A stretch of DNA of 11,814 nucleotides from Microscillaceae bacterium. Its GTDB lineage: Bacteria > Bacteroidota > Bacteroidia > Cytophagales > Microscillaceae. A program made the position numbers and the translations under genes. The notes under the pieces were generated by a model that saw only the letters and a program-made list of their open reading frames with translations, was not told where the DNA came from and searched no databases. This document shows positions 6,819-11,814 of this stretch, one piece after another (the first letter of the stretch is position 1; each line of letters starts with the position of its first letter). The DNA lies in NCBI GenBank assembly GCA_003483885.1, contig DMXI01000515.1, positions 1 through 11,814 of the forward strand. Reading direction: 5' to 3'.

Positions 6819-7250
6819 ATGCAACAAACCGAAGCACACATCCAACAATTTATAGAAGCAGGTCAATTAGAGCTGGCTTATCAATTATTGCTCAGCCTGG
6901 ATCAGTCTGAGCCAGTTCAAGCGTTTATGGATATTGTAGGTAGGAGCTTACCTAATAATCAGGAAATTCATAGGCTTTGCCAAAACCGTCATCTATTTAC
7001 CCAAGATTTATACGCTTGGGAAAGTCGCTTTAAAATAATAGCAGATATGCGTTACTTTTGGGATGCTGACAGGAAAAATAGCATTTACCTCTCCATATTT
7101 TTGTTTGAAGACCTGGAAGACCCTGAAGATTTCAAACCCCAAATGGATGAGTTTCATATCTATCACCCCGATGATACCGTATTTTTACTACAGCAAATCT
7201 ATGAAATGATAGAATTGAACGCACCAAAAATTCTGGCACATTCAGCGTAA
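6819..7250 (+). CDS. small acidic protein of unknown function
   Basis: Not recognised. The ATG at 6819 gives 143 residues; the frame is open back to a TTG at 6783, but the extra 12 residues have no support. The first ~40 residues (QQTEAHIQQFIEAGQLELAYQ) look helical and amphipathic, like a TPR-type helical pair. The C-terminal half is rich in acidic and aromatic residues (FLFEDLEDPEDF, FHIYHPDDTVF) and ends in a helix around YEMIEL. There are no cysteines that form a motif, no signal peptide and no membrane segment, so it is probably cytoplasmic. Codon use resembles its neighbours. Its stop lies 2 bp from the stop of the convergent regulator gene, with no terminator between, so the two transcripts probably overlap. 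No partner is suggested by position. Confidence 0.75.
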   Translation: MQQTEAHIQQFIEAGQLELAYQLLLSLDQSEPVQAFMDIVGRSLPNNQEIHRLCQNRHLFTQDLYAWESRFKIIADMRYFWDADRKNSIYLSIFLFEDLEDPEDFKPQMDEFHIYHPDDTVFLLQQIYEMIELNAPKILAHSA

Positions 7251-7252
7251 AA

Positions 7253-8779
7253 TCATCCCCAACGTTCCTGCAAAGCATCCAATGCCTCTTGCATTTCGTC
7301 GGTGGTATTTTTTTCAGTCACAGTTAGTGGTTCTGCCGCCCTTTCTGAGCAATCCAAATTGGTGCAACGTTCACAGGCCACGCCTACTCGACGTACCGGA
7401 ATGGCCTCATCGCTCCAAAACTTTACTTTTTTCTTAAACTCCTTGGTCATCAAGAAACCAATGGTTACGCTACTATTCGTATTAGGCGTAGGGTTAATCG
7501 TGCGCGCCAACGAAATACACAAGTATTCGTTTTCGGAATCGATGTATTGTGAACGCTGCGCACTGCAAATGACTCCATTGCTGGTTACCTTCTGACTGGC
7601 CAAGTCTAATTGACCCGACTGGGCTTTTTCCAAATCTTTGAGAATGTTGATAGACACCCAGCGGCGACAATAGTGCTCGTTGAGCATGTTTCCGTGAGGG
7701 TTGTACAATCCCGCCAAATGAAGCTCCTTGTTCAATTCATACTCGTCGTTGTCTTTGGTATGGTGAAAACGCAAGAAGAATAATTGCTTGAGGCCAAAGA
7801 ATTGTGGGATCAGATTGGTCAGGCGGTGTAAAAACATTTCGGGTGAAGCATGGTAGCGATCCAGCAAACTCAAAAATACCGATTCTTGCCAGTGGTTAGT
7901 CGCAATGGCTTTTTTGATCTCAGCCACAAAGTGCTTGGCTGGCATCAGCAAAGCATTGGCAAAATAGGAGGCCTTGAAGTTATTCAACAATTGCTCAAAA
8001 GAGGAAACCTTAACAGTAGAAGAGGTATACAGCCGATTTTGAAGTTTTAAATAATTGTACCCTAACTCTTTGCCCAACGTAAACAGTTGCTGACTTTCGG
8101 TAAGGTTGGGGTTGATGAGTAGCCTCCCTCCCTCTTTCTTTTTGGGCACAAATACCGAGCGTTGGCTGGCAAGCGCTGGATATTCAGATATACTTTCGCG
8201 ATCTATCACATAGCCATATTCTTTTTCCAACAAGCCTTCAATTTGGGCCACAGTAAGCGGCAACTCTACCAATTGATGCTCTTTGGAAAAAGCTTCAGCG
8301 GCTATTTCTAAGTCCTCAAAGTAGTTTTCGTGCATTTCTTGATAAGAACGTAACACTGAAAAATAGAATCGCTCTACGCTCATGTCATAATTGCGGGCGA
8401 TTTCTATGAGGGTACTAATAAAGGCACTCACCTTGGCTGGGGTGTTCGTGATCATATCGATCAAGGTGCTCAACTCGATCCCGAATATTTCCAGTGGCAA
8501 ACTGGTAAGCATATCCGATTGGATCAGCTCGGCAATAGGTGCGAGTTTTTTACTCAACTGTAGCGAAATCAACCAATCATAATCTACCTCTAGGGTTTGG
8601 GCCAAAGCGGCTATTTTGTTGGGTTTGGGGTACTTCTTCCCTTTTTCTATTTCATTCAAATAAGAAATCGAAATGCCAGTTGCTTTAGAGACTTCAGAAA
8701 GTGACAACTTTTTTTCGCTTCTGAGCTGTTTCACCTTCACGCCAAAAATAAGCCTAATATTCTCTTCTTTGATTTTCAA
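7253..8779 (-). CDS. RamB/ScfR-type transcriptional regulator (XRE HTH, pseudo-ImmA/IrrE core, Cys-rich C-terminus)
   Basis: A 508-residue DNA-binding regulator. Residues 10-70 form a Cro/C1-type HTH (LSLSEVSKATGISISYLNEIEKGKKYP). The centre (about 160-330) follows the ImmA/IrrE-like fold, but the zinc motif HExxH is KELGY (237-241) and the usual downstream Glu before FANALLMP is missing, so it should not be a peptidase. The C-terminal DUF2083-type tail has C469-x2-C472-x4-C477 followed by RAAEPL, as in the short-chain fatty acyl-CoA regulator family. RamB of Corynebacterium and Mycobacterium, of this build, controls glyoxylate and acetate genes. Here the gene is divergent from malate synthase, with isocitrate lyase next, so a matching role is likely; an acyl-CoA ligand is inferred. 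The start is TTG (8779-8777): no in-frame ATG exists before residue 90 and the HTH would be lost otherwise. Confidence 0.88.
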   Translation of the reverse strand: MKIKEENIRLIFGVKVKQLRSEKKLSLSEVSKATGISISYLNEIEKGKKYPKPNKIAALAQTLEVDYDWLISLQLSKKLAPIAELIQSDMLTSLPLEIFGIELSTLIDMITNTPAKVSAFISTLIEIARNYDMSVERFYFSVLRSYQEMHENYFEDLEIAAEAFSKEHQLVELPLTVAQIEGLLEKEYGYVIDRESISEYPALASQRSVFVPKKKEGGRLLINPNLTESQQLFTLGKELGYNYLKLQNRLYTSSTVKVSSFEQLLNNFKASYFANALLMPAKHFVAEIKKAIATNHWQESVFLSLLDRYHASPEMFLHRLTNLIPQFFGLKQLFFLRFHHTKDNDEYELNKELHLAGLYNPHGNMLNEHYCRRWVSINILKDLEKAQSGQLDLASQKVTSNGVICSAQRSQYIDSENEYLCISLARTINPTPNTNSSVTIGFLMTKEFKKKVKFWSDEAIPVRRVGVACERCTNLDCSERAAEPLTVTEKNTTDEMQEALDALQERWG

Positions 8780-9134
8780 TGATGTATGTTTTTGTTTGCT
8801 GATTATCTTGTTTAATTGATGTTAAGCAGTTTTTCCAAGTTTATCTGTATTGATTGTTATATGGTTCCGCAATGCATAGCACAATCACATAGTAACCTAA
8901 CCAGAGAAATTAAATGAGAACTCAAAGTTTACGTAACTTCAGTTTTTAATTCTTTAATGACTACGTGACACCTTACAACAATTGAAGGTGCATATTAAAA
9001 CCTTATTATTGTAAATCCCGATTTTCATCAGGACAATAAAACCATTTAGCCATTGAATGTAAATTTTCTTTGGCCAATCAAGCCAATCACCATCTTTTAT
9101 ACTATATCGGTAAAAACTTGGACTGTGCAAATAT

Positions 9135-9219
9135 AGCGAAACAATTTCTATAACGTGAAAGTTAATAAATCAAAAATTTTTCACCTTTAGCGAAATTTCG
9201 CTTGTTTTTTATTTTCGCT
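9135..9219. promoter_or_regulatory. cluster of four AGCGAAA half-sites, candidate operator of aceB
   Basis: AGCGAAA occurs at 9135-9141 and 9189-9195, and its complement TTTCGCT at 9196-9202 and 9213-9219. The middle two form a perfect 14-bp palindrome, AGCGAAATTTCGCT (9189-9202), typical of a site for a dimeric HTH protein. The cluster lies 47-131 bp upstream of the aceB ATG. The divergent RamB/ScfR-type regulator is the obvious candidate binder. No such copy is seen upstream of aceA. Confidence 0.65.
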
Positions 9220-9232
9220 TTACTTTAATTTG
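9202..9232 (+). promoter_or_regulatory. possible aceB promoter (TTG-N21-TAATTTG)
   Basis: TTG at 9202-9204 and TAATTTG at 9226-9232 approximate the Bacteroidota TTG / TAnnTTTG pattern, one base short in the -7 element. Transcription would begin near 9238, about 28 bases before the ATG. The 14-bp palindrome overlaps the upstream element and one half-site lies inside the spacer, which suits repression. The match is imperfect. Confidence 0.35.
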
Positions 9233-9265
9233 TGTCAACAAAAATTCAAAACCCATTACCCCCTC

Positions 9266-10873
9266 ATGCAAGAGACATTAATAGAAGGATTTAAAATCGT
9301 AGCTGATATTCCTTCTGAAACCTATAATAAAGTACTTACCCCAGAGGCCCAGGCTTTTTTGGTGAAGCTTCACCGAGCATTAGAGCCTCGCCGTAAGGAA
9401 TTGCTTCAAGCTCGGGTAGAACACCAGCAGAAAATCAATCAAGGAGAATTGCCTGACTTTTTGGAATCTACCAAAGAGGTAAGAACTGGTGATTGGAAAG
9501 CTGCCCCAGTGCCTGCCGATATTCAGGATCGTCGCACGGAGATTACTGGCCCAGTAGATCGCAAGATGATCATCAATGCGTTGAACTCGGGTGCTAAGGT
9601 GTTTATGGCTGATTTTGAGGACTCTAACTCTCCTACCTTAGCAAACTGCTTAGAGGGTCAGATCAATTTACGTGATGCTATCAACCGCCAAATTGATTTT
9701 GTAAACGAAAAGGGGAAAGCTTACAAGCTGAATGAGGAACACGCGGTATTGATGGTCCGTCCTCGTGGTTGGCACTTGGTAGATAAAAACATTTTGATTG
9801 ACGGCCAACCTATTTCGGGTGGTTTAATGGATTTTGGTTTGTATTTCTTCCACAATGCCAAGCAATTGCTAGCCAATGGATCGGGACCTTATTTTTACTT
9901 ACCCAAAATGGAATCTCATTTGGAAGCCCGTCTTTGGAACGATGCCTTTGTAATGGCTCAGGACGAATTAGGCGTAGCTCAGGGTACAATCAAAGCCACG
10001 GTTTTGATTGAAACCATCTTGGCGTCTTTTGAAATGGACGAGATCATTTATGAGCTGCGAGCGCACATGGCGGGACTTAATGCAGGACGTTGGGATTATA
10101 TTTTTAGTGCAATTAAGAAATTTATTCAATATCCAGACCGCATTTTCCCTGATAGAATACAGGTAGGAATGACTACCCATTTTATGCGCTCTTATGCCAA
10201 ATTATTGGTGAAAACCTGCCACAAAAGAGGGGTACACGCGATGGGGGGAATGGCTGCTTTTATTCCAAGTCGTAAAGATGAAGAAGTCAACAAAAACGCA
10301 TTTGCCAAAGTAAAGGCCGACAAGGAACTGGAAGCAGAAACTGGATTTGACGGAACTTGGGTGGCCCATCCTGACTTGGTATCGGTGGCTTTGGATGTAT
10401 TTACTCAACAATTGGAAGGTAAGGCCAACCAAAAAGACGAAACCCGTAGTCAAGCGTATGACATTACGGCCAATGACTTGCTGAACTTCAACATTGAAGG
10501 TGGTAAAATTACCGAAGCAGGACTAAGATTGAATATCAACGTGGGGATTCTCTACATTGAATCTTGGTTGAACGGTGTGGGTGCCGCGGCTATTTACAAC
10601 TTGATGGAAGATGCTGCTACTGCTGAGATTTCTCGGGCCCAAGCGTGGCAATGGATTCATAATGAAGGAGTTACCTTAGAAGATGGACGCGAAGTAACCC
10701 TGGATTTGTATAAAGAATTGTTGCCTTCTGAGCTGGAAAAAATCAAGGCTTATGTAGGTGAGGAACGTTACCAAAACGGAAGATTTGAACTAGCTACCCA
10801 ATTGTTTGATCAGTTGGTATCGAACGATACGTTTGAGGACTTCTTGACATTGGGGGCTTACGAGCACATATAA
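9266..10873 (+). CDS. aceB: malate synthase A
   Basis: 535 residues from the ATG at 9266, matching the length of the A-isoform (about 530). It condenses glyoxylate with acetyl-CoA to malate, the second glyoxylate-shunt step, in the cytoplasm. VRPRGWH carries the catalytic arginine (R165). FMADFEDSN lies near 111-119, KMESHLEARLWND near 216-228, and the family signature ends in GLNAGRWDYIF (from G270). The acid/base aspartate is D449 in MEDAATAEISR. The frame is open back to a TTG at 9230, but that would overlap the promoter-like element and add 12 residues not expected in the family. It is followed on the same strand by aceA, 204 bp away. The upstream AGCGAAA cluster suggests control by the divergent regulator. 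There is nothing abnormal in the protein. Confidence 0.97.
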   Translation: MQETLIEGFKIVADIPSETYNKVLTPEAQAFLVKLHRALEPRRKELLQARVEHQQKINQGELPDFLESTKEVRTGDWKAAPVPADIQDRRTEITGPVDRKMIINALNSGAKVFMADFEDSNSPTLANCLEGQINLRDAINRQIDFVNEKGKAYKLNEEHAVLMVRPRGWHLVDKNILIDGQPISGGLMDFGLYFFHNAKQLLANGSGPYFYLPKMESHLEARLWNDAFVMAQDELGVAQGTIKATVLIETILASFEMDEIIYELRAHMAGLNAGRWDYIFSAIKKFIQYPDRIFPDRIQVGMTTHFMRSYAKLLVKTCHKRGVHAMGGMAAFIPSRKDEEVNKNAFAKVKADKELEAETGFDGTWVAHPDLVSVALDVFTQQLEGKANQKDETRSQAYDITANDLLNFNIEGGKITEAGLRLNINVGILYIESWLNGVGAAAIYNLMEDAATAEISRAQAWQWIHNEGVTLEDGREVTLDLYKELLPSELEKIKAYVGEERYQNGRFELATQLFDQLVSNDTFEDFLTLGAYEHI

Positions 10874-10885
10874 TTTTTAGTTGAC

Positions 10886-10914
10886 AGCAAACTGTCCACG
10901 GTCGACAGTTTGCT
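10886..10914 (+). repeat. perfect hairpin downstream of aceB
   Basis: agcaaactgtc (10886-10896) pairs exactly with gacagtttgct (10904-10914) over a 7-nt loop, 13 bases after the aceB stop. No T-run follows, so it may be an RNA-stabilising 3' stem or part of a dispersed repeat rather than a terminator. Confidence 0.7.
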
Positions 10915-10975
10915 ACTCTTGAAAGCAATTATCAAATTTGAGAAAACCGTGGTCTGTCGTCTGTTGACCGTGGAC
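10894..10975. repeat. second inverted repeat in the aceB-aceA spacer, overlapping the first
   Basis: gtccacggtcgac (10894-10906) is complementary at 12 of 13 positions to gttgaccgtggac (10963-10975). accgtgg is also directly repeated (10946-10952, 10967-10973). The left arm shares bases with the hairpin at 10886-10914, so the two folds exclude each other. Confidence 0.6.
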
Positions 10976-11026
10976 TACGAATAAAAAATACTATAATATA
11001 TACTTTTTAAACACACGAAATAAAAA

Positions 11027-11052
11027 AGGCAAATAGCTGCCACTATCTGCCT
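11027..11052 (+). promoter_or_regulatory. hairpin just upstream of aceA
   Basis: aggcaaatag (11027-11036) pairs with ctatctgcct (11043-11052), 9 of 10 positions, over a ctgcca loop, ending 25 bases before the aceA ATG. On the minus strand it is followed by a T-run (TTTTTTA), so it could terminate antisense transcription; on the plus strand it would sit in the aceA leader. Confidence 0.45.
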
Positions 11053-11077
11053 CGGTTATTTAAAACACAAATTGTTT

Positions 11078-11814
11078 ATGACAAAGATCGATAAAATAAA
11101 CGAAATAATCAAAGATTGGTCAACAAACCCTCGTTGGAAGGGCATCGAGCGACCTTACACTGCTGAAGAAGTAGTAAAATTGCAAGGTTCTTACCGCATC
11201 GAGCATACCATTGCCAAGCTTGGGGCCGAAACATTGTGGCGCAAGATGCAAAGCCAGGATTATGTGGCTGGTTTGGGTTGTTTAACAGGTAACCAAGCCG
11301 TACAAGCGGTACAGGCTGGTTTGCAAGCCATTTATTTGAGTGGTTGGCAGGTAGCGGCTGATGCTAACTTAGCCGGCGAAATGTACCCTGACCAAAGTTT
11401 ATACCCTGCGGATAGTGTGCCTAAGGTAGTACAGCGCATCAACAATGCTTTGTTGCGAGCCGACCAGAATCAATCGGTAAGAGGCGAGGGTGATATTGAG
11501 TGGTTGGTACCGATTATGGCCGATGCTGAAGCAGGTTTTGGTGGCAACTTGAACGCCTTTGAATTGATGAAAGGAATGATTAGAGCGGGTGCGGCAGGGG
11601 TTCACTTTGAAGATCAATTGTCATCAGCAAAAAAATGTGGCCACTTGGGTGGAAAAGTATTGGTGCCTACCAGCGAAGCTATTAACAAATTGGTAGCGGC
11701 TCGTTTGGCCAGTGATGTAATGGGTGTACCTACCGTATTGGTAGCTCGTACCGATGCGGACGCAGCGCAACTATTGACCAGCGATGTAGACCCAAGAGAT
11801 CATAAATTCTTGAC
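11078..11814 (+). CDS. aceA: isocitrate lyase, 3' end outside window
   Basis: 245 codons are visible of about 430 expected; the frame is open at the window end. The enzyme cleaves isocitrate to succinate and glyoxylate, feeding malate synthase in the glyoxylate shunt. Typical ICL blocks are present: WKGIERPYTAEEV near the N-terminus, LTGNQAVQAVQAGL, SGWQVAADAN, MYPDQSLYP, then the metal-site strand PIMADAEAGFGG and the active-site loop KKCGHLGG with catalytic C187. ATG 11078 fits the family N-terminus. There is no clear Shine-Dalgarno; an A/T-rich leader precedes the start. It follows aceB by 204 bp in the same direction, so co-transcription is possible, though the hairpins in the spacer could uncouple their levels. 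Confidence 0.97.
   Translation, partial: MTKIDKINEIIKDWSTNPRWKGIERPYTAEEVVKLQGSYRIEHTIAKLGAETLWRKMQSQDYVAGLGCLTGNQAVQAVQAGLQAIYLSGWQVAADANLAGEMYPDQSLYPADSVPKVVQRINNALLRADQNQSVRGEGDIEWLVPIMADAEAGFGGNLNAFELMKGMIRAGAAGVHFEDQLSSAKKCGHLGGKVLVPTSEAINKLVAARLASDVMGVPTVLVARTDADAAQLLTSDVDPRDHKFL

Larger units (their letters stand above)
8780..9265. other. divergent regulator-aceB intergenic region
   Basis: 486 bp separate the two divergent starts. The right end carries the AGCGAAA sites and the likely aceB promoter. The rest is AT-rich; a short ttggc/gccaa inverted repeat (9070-9074, 9082-9086) is the only other structure I see. No gene or RNA is recognised. Confidence 0.5.

Noticed and set aside
7302..8582. 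Plus-strand frames of 63-97 codons opposite the regulator
   Set aside because: Antisense shadows of a well-supported gene; no motifs or plausible starts.
8562..8719. AGCGAAA / TTTCGCT heptamers within the regulator gene (8562-8568, 8713-8719)
   Set aside because: Single copies inside coding sequence at about the chance frequency; not part of the operator cluster.
9230..9265. TTG-initiated 12-residue extension of malate synthase
   Set aside because: The TTG is part of the promoter-like TAATTTG, the added residues are not expected in the family, and ATG 9266 gives the normal length.
9968..10453. Two minus-strand frames inside aceB
   Set aside because: Both overlap conserved malate synthase coding sequence completely and show no domain.
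1..11814. tRNA, rRNA, CRISPR array or tandem repeat
   Set aside because: I looked through the intergenic stretches and saw no cloverleaf with conserved tRNA loops, no rRNA-like sequence and no regularly spaced repeats.

Overview
The window looks like chromosomal DNA from a marine-type Bacteroidota, most likely of the order Cytophagales (Microscilla-like). Non-coding DNA is very AT-rich, Shine-Dalgarno sequences are weak or absent, one or two starts appear to be TTG, and the proteins have a Bacteroidota character. No 16S or other marker gene is present, so the genus is a guess.

Left part (1-3808): a partial Fe(II)/2-oxoglutarate oxygenase and an AMP-forming acyl ligase lie on the minus strand, with a divergent Sfp-type phosphopantetheinyl transferase. 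The oxygenase carries the residue pattern of ScoE/Rv0097, the enzyme that forms the isonitrile group in isonitrile lipopeptide pathways. Ligase, ScoE-type oxidase and PPTase are three of the activities such a pathway needs. The carrier protein, thioesterase and NRPS, if they exist, would lie beyond the left edge. Between ligase and oxidase sits a 102-bp non-autonomous mobile element with 18-bp terminal inverted repeats, an exact 9-bp target duplication and two mirrored 10-bp hairpins.

Middle part (3809-7250): a 788-bp AT-rich gap with no recognisable gene leads to a NACHT-type NTPase with a short C-terminal leucine-rich repeat tract, resembling bacterial NLR-like defence proteins. It ends at a strong intrinsic terminator. 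A 136-bp imperfect fold-back and a small unrecognised gene follow.

Right part (7253-11814): a RamB/ScfR-type regulator (HTH, degenerate ImmA/IrrE-like core, Cys-rich tail) is read away from malate synthase (aceB) and isocitrate lyase (aceA, cut by the window end), the two glyoxylate-shunt enzymes. The intergenic region before aceB carries four copies of the heptamer AGCGAAA, two of them fused into a perfect 14-bp palindrome, which is the best operator candidate. The likely logic is an acyl-CoA or acetate-responsive regulator controlling acetate and fatty-acid assimilation. The aceB-aceA spacer contains several inverted repeats that could set the relative expression of the two genes.
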